A DNA stretch of 64,000 nucleotides from Hymenobacter duratus (lineage in GTDB: Bacteria > Bacteroidota > Bacteroidia > Cytophagales > Hymenobacteraceae), in assembly GCF_014698995.1 (NCBI RefSeq), contig NZ_JACWZZ010000004.1:434001-498000 (forward strand). The letters run 5' to 3'. The notes beneath the pieces are model-generated. The model was not told the DNA's origin, did not search any database, and saw only the letters and a program-made list of their open reading frames with translations. Both the position numbers and the translations under genes were made by a program. Shown piece by piece: positions 1-8,320 of the stretch; the first letter of the stretch is position 1; each line of letters begins with the position of its first letter.

Positions 1-137
1 ACGGTATTATCAACCCAAAAGGCCTGATTACACACCGCCTGCCCCTGGAAGAAGTGGCCGATGGCTACCGTATGTTCTCCGCCAAGCTGGACAACTGCAT
101 CAAGACCGTGCTCCTTCCCCCTACCGCCAACCAGTAA
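1..137 (+). CDS. zinc-dependent alcohol dehydrogenase, 3' end only
   Basis: An open frame enters from the left edge and stops with TAA at 135-137. The 44 visible residues include LITHRLPLEEVADGYRMF and end in LLPPTANQ, which resembles the extreme C-terminus of zinc-dependent medium-chain (MDR) alcohol dehydrogenases of the formaldehyde-dehydrogenase-like group. The catalytic and NAD-binding parts lie outside the window, so substrate cannot be judged. The next gene starts 12 bases downstream on the same strand, suggesting an operon. Confidence 0.75.
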   Translation, partial: GIINPKGLITHRLPLEEVADGYRMFSAKLDNCIKTVLLPPTANQ

Positions 138-149
138 TTCTGCCCGACC

Positions 150-677
150 ATGAAAAACAAAACAATAGATCCTAAGCAGATCAAAGGCTGGGGCATAGAC
201 GCTGACCCGAAGAACGACCCCACCTACCCGATGCGGGACCGGATGAACGTGGGCGAAGACCCCGACAACAAGCACCGGCCCACACTGCAGCCTACCCACC
301 AAGTGGAGAAGCTCCGCTCCATTGAGCGTCCCAATATATCGGCAGTATATGGCACTACTGTGCCGCCTAAGGGCCTGAGTGGCATGATTCGGCGGGCGGC
401 CTTCAAGTATAGCGAAAACCGCTACCGCCACTGGCTACCCTTGGTAGTTGCTGACCGCGTAAGCGTGGTGGAAGGCGTGGTGGATGACCTCATGCACGGC
501 CATGTACCCAACATCTACGCCGAGAAAGGCTACCCAGTAGAGTGGAAGCACAACCGCACGGCTTTTATCACCAAAATGGCCACTATTGCGCTGGCTACTG
601 CCGGCGTTGTGGCGCTGCTCAGCTCCGGCAAAAGCAAAAAGAAATCTAAAAAGAAAGACTACCTCAGCCGCTACTAG
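150..677 (+). CDS. hypothetical protein with C-terminal membrane segment
   Basis: This 175-residue protein follows the alcohol dehydrogenase end by 12 bases and is probably co-transcribed with it. The first 120 residues are polar and rich in Pro, Asp and Arg. A single hydrophobic stretch near residues 138-157 (ATIALATAGVVALLSS) is followed by a very basic tail of lysine-rich repeats ending in YLSRY. This suggests a tail-anchored or single-pass membrane protein with its basic end in the cytoplasm. No enzymatic motif is visible and I do not recognise the family. The strong hairpin at 692-756 ends the unit. Confidence 0.7.
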   Translation: MKNKTIDPKQIKGWGIDADPKNDPTYPMRDRMNVGEDPDNKHRPTLQPTHQVEKLRSIERPNISAVYGTTVPPKGLSGMIRRAAFKYSENRYRHWLPLVVADRVSVVEGVVDDLMHGHVPNIYAEKGYPVEWKHNRTAFITKMATIALATAGVVALLSSGKSKKKSKKKDYLSRY

Positions 678-691
678 CCGCCTTTAGCTGG

Positions 692-756
692 CTACCTCAC
701 GAAAGCAAAAGAGCCCTCTGCTACCAGCAGAGGGCTCTTTTGCTTTCGTGAGGTAG
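692..756. terminator. perfect 31-bp hairpin, bidirectional terminator
   Basis: Bases 692-722 are the exact reverse complement of 726-756, leaving a 3-base loop (acc). The stem carries AAAA on one side and TTTT on the other, so it can terminate both the rightward 150-677 unit and the leftward acs gene that ends at 765. It is much longer than the 10-19 bp stems of the other terminators in the window. Confidence 0.85.
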
Positions 757-764
757 GTACAGGC

Positions 765-2690
765 CTACTTCTTGCCAGCTATAATCTCATCTACTACGGC
801 TGGGTCGAGCAGCGTAGAGGTATCGCCGAGGCTGCTGGTTTCGCCTTCGGCCACTTTACGCAGGATGCGGCGCATGATCTTGCCGGAGCGGGTTTTGGGC
901 AGGCCCGTCACAATCTGAATCTTATCGGGCTTGGCAATCTTGCCGATTTCCGCCACGATGGTTTCGATGATGCTGGCCTCTATGTGCACCTTATCGGCCT
1001 CTTTGCTGACCGCGCCCTCGTGGCAGATGACGTAGGCGTAGATGCCCTGCCCCTTCACATCGTGCGGGTAGCCCACCACGGCGCTTTCCACCACATGCGA
1101 GTTCTGGTTGATGGCGTTTTCGATTTCTGCAGTCCCGAAACGGTGGCCCGACACGTTTATCACATCATCGACGCGGCCGATGATGCGGTACAGGCCCTGC
1201 TCGTCGCGGCGGGCGCCGTCGCCGGTGAAATAGTAGCCGGGATACGGCGTGAAGTAGGTCTGGCGGGCACGCTCATGGTCACCCCAGGTAGTACGGATGA
1301 TACCGGGCCAGCTTTGCTTGATGGCCAGGTAGCCTTCCTGGTCGTTGCCCTCGATTTCGGAGCCATCCTGGTTGAGCAGCACGGGCAGCACGCCGGGCAG
1401 CGGCAGGCCGGCGCGGGCCGGCACCGAGGGTGTAATGCCCGCCATGGCCGATATCATAATGCCGCCGGTTTCCGTCTGCCACCACGTATCCACCACCGGG
1501 CAGCGCTCTTTGCCCACGTGCTGGTAGTACCAGTACCAGGCTTCTTCATTGATCGGCTCGCCCACTGAGCCGAGCACCCGCAGCGAATCGAGCGAGTAGC
1601 TGAGCACGTTGTCGAGGGGGGCGGCCATGAGGCTGCGGATAGCCGTGGGCGCGGTGTAGAAGATGCTGACCGAGTGCTTGTCGATGACTTCCCAGAAGCG
1701 GCCGGCATCCGGATACGTGGGGATGCCCTCGAACATGAGCGAGGTGCTGCCGGCCAGCAGCGGGCCGTAGAGCAGGTACGAGTGGCCTGTTACCCAACCT
1801 ACGTCAGCGGTGCACCAGTACACGTCGTTTTCTTCTACCTGAAACACGTTGCGGAACGTGTAGTCGGTCCAGACCATATAGCCGGCAGTAGAGTGTACCA
1901 CCCCTTTGGGCTTACCGGTGCTGCCCGACGTGTAGAGAATGAACAGCGGGTCTTCGGCGTCCATTTCTTCGGCCGGACAGGTTTTGGGCACGTCGGCGGC
2001 TTCCTCGTGGTACCATACGTCGCGGCCTTCCTCCATGTGCACGGGCCAGCCCAGGTGCTCCACCACAATCACGCGGCGAACGCCGGGGCAGGTTTCCAGG
2101 GCCTCATCCACCACGCGCTTCACCGGAATCTGCTTGGCGCCGCGGTTCAGGCCATCGGCGGTGAGCACCACGGTAGCCTGGGCATCATTCACCCGGTCGG
2201 CAATGGCCGTGGCCGAAAAGCCGGCGAATATCACCGAGTGCACGGCCCCGATGCGGGCGCAGGCCAGCACCGCAATGGCCAGCTGCGGAATCATGGGCAT
2301 GTAAAGGCACACCCGGTCGCCTTTTTCCACGCCGTTGTTGTGCAGCACGTTGGCGAATTTGCAGACTTCCTGGTGCAGCTCGCGGTAGGTAAGGCGCAGG
2401 TGGCGGGTTTTGGGGTCGTTGGGCTCGTAGATGAGGGCCAGCTTGTTGCCGCGCGAGGCCAGGTGGCGGTCGAGGCAGTTTTCCGTGATGTTGAGACGGG
2501 CGCCCTCAAACCACTTGTTGTGGCCGCTGGCCATGTCGGAGCTCATCACTTTGTCCCATTTGCGCCGCCACGTGAAGGGCGCGGCTACCGAGGCCCAGAA
2601 CTCTTCGGGGTGGTGAATGCTGAGGTGGTAGGCCTCGTGGTAGCCTTCGATGCTACGGATGCGGGGGTGTTTGGCAGGAGTTTCGGGCAT
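765..2690 (-). CDS. acs: acetyl-CoA synthetase
   Basis: This 641-residue AMP-forming acetate:CoA ligase converts acetate, ATP and CoA to acetyl-CoA in the cytoplasm. All core motifs of the adenylate-forming family are present: the phosphate loop YTSGSTGKPKGVV, WWQTETGG in the active site, GRVDDVINVSGHR at the hinge, and PKTRSGKIMRR near the end with the catalytic and acetylatable lysine at about residue 604. Length is typical for Acs. The ATG at 2688-2690 gives the expected N-terminus. It is the last gene of a minus-strand carboxylate cluster with a second acyl-CoA synthetase and a CrbS-like sensor. The upstream spacer holds repeats (2713-2868), so it may have its own promoter there. Confidence 0.96.
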   Translation of the reverse strand: MPETPAKHPRIRSIEGYHEAYHLSIHHPEEFWASVAAPFTWRRKWDKVMSSDMASGHNKWFEGARLNITENCLDRHLASRGNKLALIYEPNDPKTRHLRLTYRELHQEVCKFANVLHNNGVEKGDRVCLYMPMIPQLAIAVLACARIGAVHSVIFAGFSATAIADRVNDAQATVVLTADGLNRGAKQIPVKRVVDEALETCPGVRRVIVVEHLGWPVHMEEGRDVWYHEEAADVPKTCPAEEMDAEDPLFILYTSGSTGKPKGVVHSTAGYMVWTDYTFRNVFQVEENDVYWCTADVGWVTGHSYLLYGPLLAGSTSLMFEGIPTYPDAGRFWEVIDKHSVSIFYTAPTAIRSLMAAPLDNVLSYSLDSLRVLGSVGEPINEEAWYWYYQHVGKERCPVVDTWWQTETGGIMISAMAGITPSVPARAGLPLPGVLPVLLNQDGSEIEGNDQEGYLAIKQSWPGIIRTTWGDHERARQTYFTPYPGYYFTGDGARRDEQGLYRIIGRVDDVINVSGHRFGTAEIENAINQNSHVVESAVVGYPHDVKGQGIYAYVICHEGAVSKEADKVHIEASIIETIVAEIGKIAKPDKIQIVTGLPKTRSGKIMRRILRKVAEGETSSLGDTSTLLDPAVVDEIIAGKK

Positions 2691-2712
2691 GGGAGAAAGA
2701 TGATGGGTGATG

Positions 2713-2760
2713 AGGTGAATCGTGACAGGTGACGGGTGACAGGTGAATCGTGACAGGTGA
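2713..2760. repeat. short tandem repeat of GTGACAGGTGA type
   Basis: A 20-base word (AGGTGAATCGTGACAGGTGA) occurs at 2713-2732 and again at 2741-2760, separated by eight bases that are themselves a variant (CGGGTGAC). The whole stretch is built from GTGACAGGTGA-like units. It lies between acs and the upstream synthetase gene, just beside a nested inverted-repeat element. Confidence 0.75.
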
Positions 2761-2767
2761 ATGGGGG

Positions 2768-2868
2768 TGTCATCCTGAGCTTGCGAAGGCCCTTATCCCG
2801 CTGCACGGAATCGTTCCGGCGTGATAAGGTCCTTCGTCGCCGCTTGATGCGCTCCGCTCAGGAGGACA
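2768..2868. repeat. nested inverted-repeat element (REP/MITE-like)
   Basis: Outer arms TGTCATCCTGAGC (2768-2780) and GCTCAGGAGGACA (2856-2868) pair with one mismatch. Inner arms CGAAGGCCCTTATC (2784-2797) and GATAAGGTCCTTCG (2823-2836) also pair with one mismatch, and a small GGAA/TTCC hairpin sits in the middle. The layout is that of a dispersed palindromic element without coding capacity. From memory, similar TGTCATCCTGAGC repeats are common in Hymenobacter-like genomes. The right arm contains the stop codon (2858-2860) of the upstream synthetase gene. Confidence 0.75.
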
Positions 2869-5050
2869 GGTTTGGCTGCTCAAAGGCCTGACCGATGCCC
2901 CGGCGCTGGAGCACAGCCCCGATTTCCGCCAGTATAGCGGGGTCATCGATGGTGGAAGGTACGCTGAACTGCTCGCCATCGGCCAGCTGGCGCAGGGTTT
3001 TGCGCAGGATTTTGCCGGAACGGGTTTTGGGCAGCCGCTTCACCACGGCCGCCTGCCGGAAGCTGGCCACCGCCCCGATGTAGTTGCGGATCTGGCTTAC
3101 GAGTTCCTGCTCCAGTTGCTCCTCTCCCACCGTCTGGCCGTCTTTCAGCACCACTAGGCCCACCGGACGCTGGCCCCGCAGCTCGCACGCAATGCCCAGC
3201 ACGGCGCACTCGGCCACGGCCGGATGCGAGGCTAGGATTTCCTCCATTTCGCCGGTGCTGAAGCGGTGCCCGGCCACGTTGATGACGTCATCGACGCGGC
3301 CCATGATGAACAGGTGGCCGTCGGGGGCACGGTAGCCGCCATCGCCGGAGAGGTAATAGCCGGGAAACGTATCGAGGTAGCCGCGCTGGAAACGGGCATC
3401 ATCCTGCCATAGCGTGGGCAGGCAGCCGGGGGGCAGTGGCAGGCGCACCGCCACCAGGCCGGTGGTACCGGCCGGTACGGGCTGGCCGGCTTCGTCCAGA
3501 ATCTGCACATCGTAGCCGGGCACGGGGTGGCCGGCGCTGCCGGGCACGGGCGCGGGCATAGCAGCAAGGCCGGTGAGCGTAGCCAGCATCGGCCACCCCG
3601 ACTCGGTCTGCCACCAGTGGTCAATCACGGGCACGCCCAGCGTGCGGCCGGCCCACTCGTAGGTGGCGGGGTCGCACCGCTCGCCGGCCAGAAACAGCCG
3701 GTGCAGGTGGCTCAGGTCGTAGTGGCGCACCAGGGCCCCGTCGGGGTCTTCCTTCTTGATGGCCCGGATGGCAGTAGGCGCCGTGAACATCACGCTGGCC
3801 TTGTACTCGGCGAGCAGGCGCCAGAACGTGCCGGCATCGGGGGTGCGCACGGGCTTGCCCTCGAACAGAATGGTGGTGCAGCCGTGCAGCAGCGGCCCGT
3901 ACACGATGTAGCTGTGGCCCACGGCCCAGCCGATATCGGAGCCGGTGAACAGGGTTTCGCCGGGCTGCAGCCCGTAGATGGCCGACATGCTGTACTTGAG
4001 GGCCACGGCGTGGCCGCCGTTGTCGCGCACCACGCCTTTGGGCTTGCCGGTGGTGCCGGAGGTGTAGAGGATGTAGAGCGGGTCGGTGGCATCGAGCGGC
4101 ACGGCCTCCACCGGCGCAGCCCGCAGCAACTCCCCAAAATCCACGTCGCGGGGCCCCGGCCGGTTATCCTTCGAGGACATCTGATGGTCCTCCGAAGTGG
4201 TCCGGTGGTCCTCTGAAGTGGTCCGGTTGTCCTCCGAAGTGGTTGGATGGTCCTTCGAACCTATCTGGTTGTGCTCGGAGGACATCTGATGGTCCTCTGA
4301 AGTGGTCCGATGGTCCTCCGAACCTATCCGGTTGCCTTCGGAGGACAACCGGAGGCCTTCGGAACCTGACGGGTTGGGTTCGGAGGACAACGGGTGGTCG
4401 TTGGCGGGGTGCGGCCGCAGGGTGGCGGGGCAAAAGTCGCGCTGGAGCACCACCACGTAGTCGGGTTTGTGGGTGGCGTGCGCCACGGCGGCATCCACGA
4501 GCGGCTTGTAGGGCACGGGCTTGTCGAACTCCATGCCCGCAGAGGCACAGATGAGCACGCGGGGCCGGGCGTCATCAATGCGGATGGCCAGCTCGGGCGG
4601 CGCAAAGCCCCCGAACACCACCGAATGCACCGCTCCCAGCCGGGCGCAGGCCAGCATGGCCACTACGGCCTCGGGCACGTTGGGCATGTAAATAATGACC
4701 CGGTCGCCCTTCACTACGCCCAACTCGCGCAGGCCGCCCGCAAACCGGGCCGTCAGGTCCAGCAGCTCACGGTAGGTATAGGCGCGCTTGGTGCCGGTTA
4801 CGGGCGAGTCGTAGAGCAGGGCCGGCTGTTCAGCGCGGCCGTTCTGCACGTGGTAGTCAAGGCAGAGCCAGGCGGTATTGAGCTGCCCGCCCCGAAACCA
4901 GCGGTAAAAGCCGGTGGCAGCATCCTGGCTCAGGACGGGGCGGGGCGGCTCCCGGAACCAGGCCAGCTGCCGGGCCTGCCCGGCCCAGAAGGCAGCAGGG
5001 TCGGCGAGGCTGGCGGCGTGGGCGGCAGCGTAGGAAGTAGCGGGTTTCAT
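2858..5050 (-). CDS. PrpE-like propionyl/acetyl-CoA synthetase with heptad-repeat insert
   Basis: This adenylate-forming acyl-CoA synthetase has 730 residues from the ATG at 5048-5050 (MKPATSYAAA); the frame stays open further upstream but without a better start. Motifs are YTSGTTGKPKGVVR, WWQTESGWPM and RVDDVINVAGHRFSTGEMEE, with the C-terminal lysine in RSGKILRK near residue 680. The WPM and NVAGHR.STG.MEE wording is that of PrpE-type propionate:CoA ligases rather than Acs, so propionate is the likely but unproven substrate. The protein exceeds the usual ~630 residues because residues 219-302 form a 7-residue tandem repeat before the phosphate loop. The last codons and stop lie in a palindromic element. 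A response regulator gene lies 41 bases upstream. Confidence 0.88.
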   Translation of the reverse strand: MKPATSYAAAHAASLADPAAFWAGQARQLAWFREPPRPVLSQDAATGFYRWFRGGQLNTAWLCLDYHVQNGRAEQPALLYDSPVTGTKRAYTYRELLDLTARFAGGLRELGVVKGDRVIIYMPNVPEAVVAMLACARLGAVHSVVFGGFAPPELAIRIDDARPRVLICASAGMEFDKPVPYKPLVDAAVAHATHKPDYVVVLQRDFCPATLRPHPANDHPLSSEPNPSGSEGLRLSSEGNRIGSEDHRTTSEDHQMSSEHNQIGSKDHPTTSEDNRTTSEDHRTTSEDHQMSSKDNRPGPRDVDFGELLRAAPVEAVPLDATDPLYILYTSGTTGKPKGVVRDNGGHAVALKYSMSAIYGLQPGETLFTGSDIGWAVGHSYIVYGPLLHGCTTILFEGKPVRTPDAGTFWRLLAEYKASVMFTAPTAIRAIKKEDPDGALVRHYDLSHLHRLFLAGERCDPATYEWAGRTLGVPVIDHWWQTESGWPMLATLTGLAAMPAPVPGSAGHPVPGYDVQILDEAGQPVPAGTTGLVAVRLPLPPGCLPTLWQDDARFQRGYLDTFPGYYLSGDGGYRAPDGHLFIMGRVDDVINVAGHRFSTGEMEEILASHPAVAECAVLGIACELRGQRPVGLVVLKDGQTVGEEQLEQELVSQIRNYIGAVASFRQAAVVKRLPKTRSGKILRKTLRQLADGEQFSVPSTIDDPAILAEIGAVLQRRGIGQAFEQPNLSS
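4145..4396 (-). repeat. in-frame 21-bp tandem repeat array inside the PrpE-like gene
   Basis: About twelve 21-bp units encode heptads such as HRTTSED, HQMSSEH, NQIGSKD, HPTTSED, NRTTSED and HRTTSED (residues 219-302 of the synthetase). Each unit carries a TCGGAGGAC or TCCGAAG core, and neighbouring units are partly self-complementary (GGACCATCAG against CTGATGGTCC). The array keeps the reading frame and is polar and presumably unstructured. It falls in the segment between the N-terminal domain and the phosphate-binding loop. Confidence 0.9.
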
Positions 5051-5091
5051 AGCAGCGTGGGAAATGGGATGAGACGGGCGGCGGCGCGGGG

Positions 5092-5469
5092 TCAGGCGGG
5101 CGTAACGAGCAGCTCTTTTACTTTTTCCATGAGCTGGCGGGTGCTGAACGGCTTGGGAATGTAGAGGTCGGCCCCCACTTCGTAGCCCTTCTGGATATCG
5201 GCCTCCTTGCTTTTGGCCGACAGGAAAATGACGCGGGTGCTGGTGCGGCCGGGGTGCTGCCGGATATGGCGGCACACCTGGTAGCCATCCACATCGGGCA
5301 TCATAATATCGAGCAGCACCACGTCGAAGGCGGTGTGGTCAACGGCTTCCAGGGCCTCGGTGCCGTTGCGCGCAATACTGACCTGGTAGCCACTTTTGCG
5401 CATCAGAAATTCGAGCGACATCACAATGTTGGGCTCGTCATCGACAATGAGAATGTGGGGCGTCGGCAT
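5092..5469 (-). CDS. single-domain response regulator (CheY-like receiver)
   Basis: This 125-residue protein is a complete receiver domain: acidic pocket Asp10-Asp11 (LIVDDEPN), phospho-acceptor Asp54 in VVLLDIMMPDVDG, Ser84 in FLSAKS, and Lys106 in YIPKPF. There is no DNA-binding or other output domain; the protein ends about ten residues after the last helix. It lies 80 bases downstream of the symporter-kinase hybrid and upstream of the synthetase genes on the same strand, so it is the natural partner of that kinase. Its output must pass through another protein, or it may act as a phosphate sink. Confidence 0.92.
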   Translation of the reverse strand: MPTPHILIVDDEPNIVMSLEFLMRKSGYQVSIARNGTEALEAVDHTAFDVVLLDIMMPDVDGYQVCRHIRQHPGRTSTRVIFLSAKSKEADIQKGYEVGADLYIPKPFSTRQLMEKVKELLVTPA

Positions 5470-5549
5470 GAGCAGTTCGTTTGTTTTCGGGTAGATGGGC
5501 AGTTTGGAGCGGGTTGGGCGGGTTGAGTGGTGCGAGCGGTGCGGGTTGC

Positions 5550-8300
5550 TTATTCTTTCACGGGCAGCTCAATGGAGAAGCGCGCGCCCTGGTCGGGCTG
5601 GCTCTCGACCCAGATGCGGCCGGCGTGCAGCTCTACTATTTTGCGGGTGATGGCCAGGCCCAGGCCGGAGCCTTCAGGCTTGCGCGTGGTCTGGTTGCGG
5701 GCCTGGAAAAACTTGTCGAAGATGAGTTGGTGAAACTCGGGCGCAATGCCCTTGCCGTTGTCCTGCACCCAGATGCGCAGGCTTTCGGCATCGGCCTGGG
5801 CCACTACCTCAATGCGCCCGGTGCCATCGGCGCGGCACGACTTGACGGCGTTGGAAAGCAGGTTCACGAGCACCTGCATCAGCCGGTCCCGGTCGCCGGG
5901 CAGGCTGGGCAGGCCGGGTGGCACGGCCAGGTCCAGCTGAATCTGCTTGTCGCGCAGCAGCTGGCCCACGGCTTCCAGGGCATCGGTTATCACGTCGGCC
6001 ACGTCCACGGGGCTCTTTTCCAGCGTCGCCTTCCCCGACTCAAACTTCTCCAGGTCCAGCACCAGCGTAATCAGCCGGCTCAGCCGCTCCGATTCTTTGG
6101 TGATGGTGAGCAGGAAGCGTTGCCGCTCCTCGTCCTCCAGGTCGGGGTTGTCGGACAGGATTTCGGACAGGGCCCGGATGCTGGTGAGCGGGGTGCGCAG
6201 CTCGTGCGTGACGGTGTAGAGGAATTCGTCTTTGTGCTGGTCCAGCTCCTGCAGCTGGTCGTAGGCGGCCTGCAGCTGCTGGGTGAGGCGCTGTAGCTGG
6301 CGCTGCTGTTTCTGGAGCTGGCGGTTGGCTTCGAGCAGCTGCTGGCTTTCCTTGAGAATCCCCACCACGTTGTCGAAGCTGATGTCTTCGGCCGCTACCG
6401 ACGTGCGCAGCAGCAGCCGCGCCGACGCGGGGCCGATGGAGCCGGCCAGCAGCTTTTCGGCGTAGGCCAGCAGGCGCGGATCGGCCTGGGGCGGGGTGAG
6501 GTCGTCGGTGGCGTGGGCATCCGGAAAACGGTCCTGGAAGGCACGCAGGGCCTGGTTGGTACGCTTTTTCCCCAGAAACCCGGTCAGCAGGGCGCGCACG
6601 TCGGGCAGCGGGGCGGCGCTTTGCCAGCCAGCGGGCCCTTCAAACGCGTTGCCGTTGCGGAACACGTCCACGAACACATGAGCTTGGTGCTGCTCCAGCG
6701 CCGTGGGCTCGCGCAACAGCGACACGCCCACGTAGAGCCCCACATTGAAAAACCAGCTCCAGAACAGCCCGTGCGACAGGTAGTCGAGGCCTTCGAGGCC
6801 GAACAGCGCAAACGGCCGCAGCCAGCTCAGCCCAAACAGGCCCTCATTCAGTACCGTTTCGGGCAGCAGATCGGGCCCCACCATAGTGGGCAGCACCAGC
6901 GTAAAAAACCACACCATAAAGCCCGCCAGAATGCCGGCTGTGGCGCCCTGCCGGGTGCCACCCTTCCAGTAGAGGCCGCCCAGCACCACCGGCACGAACT
7001 GCGCCACCGCCGCAAACGACACCAGCCCAATATTGACCAATGGCAGCAGATGGCCCACCGCCGCGTAGTAGCCATAGGCCAGCAGCAGCACCAGCACCAC
7101 GGCCAGTCGGCGGCTCTGCAGGGCTACCTGGCTGAGGTAGGCAAACCAGCGGGCCCCTTCCGCGCGGGCCGTCGGAATCCGGACCAGCAGGGGCATCAGC
7201 AGGTGGTTGCTCATCATCACGCTCAGGGCAATGGTTTCGACGATAATCATGGACGAAGCCGCCGACAGCCCGCCCAGGTAGATAAGCAGCGCCAGCCACG
7301 GATGCCCGGCCTGCAGCGGCAGCGCCAGCACAAACGTGTCGGCGTCGAGGCGGCCGGTATCTTCCAGCAGCCGCCCGCCGAAGGCCAGCGGCAGCACAAA
7401 CAGGTTGATGACGATGAGGTAGAGCGGAAACAGCCACATGGCCTTGCGCAGGTGGTCCTCGTTCACATTCTCAACCACCGACACCTGAAACTGGCGGGGC
7501 AGCAGCAGAATGGCGGCCATGCTCAGAATCAGGAGCGTAAACCACTGCGCGCCGCTGGTGCCGGCCCCGTGCAGCGTGAACAGGCGGCTCAGGTCGGGCA
7601 CGGCGGCGGCGCGCTCAAACACATCCGCAAACCCATCGAACAGCCCGTAGGTGACGAACAGGCCCGCCGCCAGAAACGCCACCAGCTTCACCAGACTTTC
7701 CAGCGCCACGGCCAGCACCATGCCCTCGTGCCGCTCGGTGGCTTCCACGGAGCGCACCCCGAAAATGATGGTAAAGAAGGCCAGCGCCACGGTGGTATAG
7801 AACGCCGAGCCGGCCGCCGCGGCATCTTCCACGGGCAGGCTCAACGTGTTGATTGGCTTAGTCAGGATGTCGAAGGAAACGGCAATGGCCTTAATCTGCA
7901 GCGAAATGTAGGGCACGATACCCAGTACGCACACCACCGTTACGAGGGCCCCGAGCGAAGCGCTTTTGCCGTAGCGCGCCGAAATGAAGTCGGCAATGGA
8001 GGTGAGGCGCTGCAGCCGGCAGATGCGGATGATTTTGCGCAGCACCAGCCACGCCGCCGGGGCCATAAGCGTAGGCCCGAGGTAGATACCCACGAACTCC
8101 AGCCCGAAATGCGCCGCCCGCCCCACCGAGCCGTAGTACGTCCAGGCGGTACAGTACACGGCCATGCTCAGGGCGTACACGTAGGGGTTGCTGACGAGAC
8201 TGCGCCGCCCCGAACCGGCCCGCCGCTCCGCCGCATACGCCACCCCGAACAACAGGGCGAGGTAGCCGAACGAAAAGCCGATGACGAGCCAGATGGGCAT
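5550..8300 (-). CDS. sodium/solute symporter-histidine kinase hybrid (CrbS/CbrA-like)
   Basis: This 916-residue protein joins a transporter and a sensor kinase. Residues 1 to about 500 are a sodium:solute symporter (SSS) domain with some 13 hydrophobic helices, beginning MPIWLVIGFSFGYLALLFGV. A STAC-like linker (YAEKLLAGSIGPASARLLL) and a Gln-rich coiled coil follow. The kinase has the H-box TVTHELRTPLTSIR (His near 699), N-box LVNLLSNAVKS, and ATP-binding motifs QDNGKGI and GSGLGLAITRKI. Known relatives are CbrA and CrbS; CrbS controls acs in Vibrio. Its place beside a receiver gene and two acyl-CoA synthetases supports a role in acetate or short-chain carboxylate sensing, which is an inference. 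Whether the SSS part still transports is unknown. Confidence 0.93.
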   Translation of the reverse strand: MPIWLVIGFSFGYLALLFGVAYAAERRAGSGRRSLVSNPYVYALSMAVYCTAWTYYGSVGRAAHFGLEFVGIYLGPTLMAPAAWLVLRKIIRICRLQRLTSIADFISARYGKSASLGALVTVVCVLGIVPYISLQIKAIAVSFDILTKPINTLSLPVEDAAAAGSAFYTTVALAFFTIIFGVRSVEATERHEGMVLAVALESLVKLVAFLAAGLFVTYGLFDGFADVFERAAAVPDLSRLFTLHGAGTSGAQWFTLLILSMAAILLLPRQFQVSVVENVNEDHLRKAMWLFPLYLIVINLFVLPLAFGGRLLEDTGRLDADTFVLALPLQAGHPWLALLIYLGGLSAASSMIIVETIALSVMMSNHLLMPLLVRIPTARAEGARWFAYLSQVALQSRRLAVVLVLLLAYGYYAAVGHLLPLVNIGLVSFAAVAQFVPVVLGGLYWKGGTRQGATAGILAGFMVWFFTLVLPTMVGPDLLPETVLNEGLFGLSWLRPFALFGLEGLDYLSHGLFWSWFFNVGLYVGVSLLREPTALEQHQAHVFVDVFRNGNAFEGPAGWQSAAPLPDVRALLTGFLGKKRTNQALRAFQDRFPDAHATDDLTPPQADPRLLAYAEKLLAGSIGPASARLLLRTSVAAEDISFDNVVGILKESQQLLEANRQLQKQQRQLQRLTQQLQAAYDQLQELDQHKDEFLYTVTHELRTPLTSIRALSEILSDNPDLEDEERQRFLLTITKESERLSRLITLVLDLEKFESGKATLEKSPVDVADVITDALEAVGQLLRDKQIQLDLAVPPGLPSLPGDRDRLMQVLVNLLSNAVKSCRADGTGRIEVVAQADAESLRIWVQDNGKGIAPEFHQLIFDKFFQARNQTTRKPEGSGLGLAITRKIVELHAGRIWVESQPDQGARFSIELPVKE

Positions 8301-8320
8301 TGCGGTTTGAATTAGTAGTT

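Noticed and set aside
1674..2732. Long open frame (352 codons) on the plus strand opposite acs
   Set aside because: It is the antisense shadow of acs in GC-rich DNA, with the His/Gly/Val-rich composition typical of such shadows and no domain.
2713..2868. A CRISPR array near acs
   Set aside because: The repeats are too short and irregular, without evenly sized spacers, and no cas genes are present in the window.
4145..4396. A CRISPR-like array within the PrpE-like gene
   Set aside because: Units are contiguous 21-bp tandem repeats without spacers and stay in frame with the synthetase.
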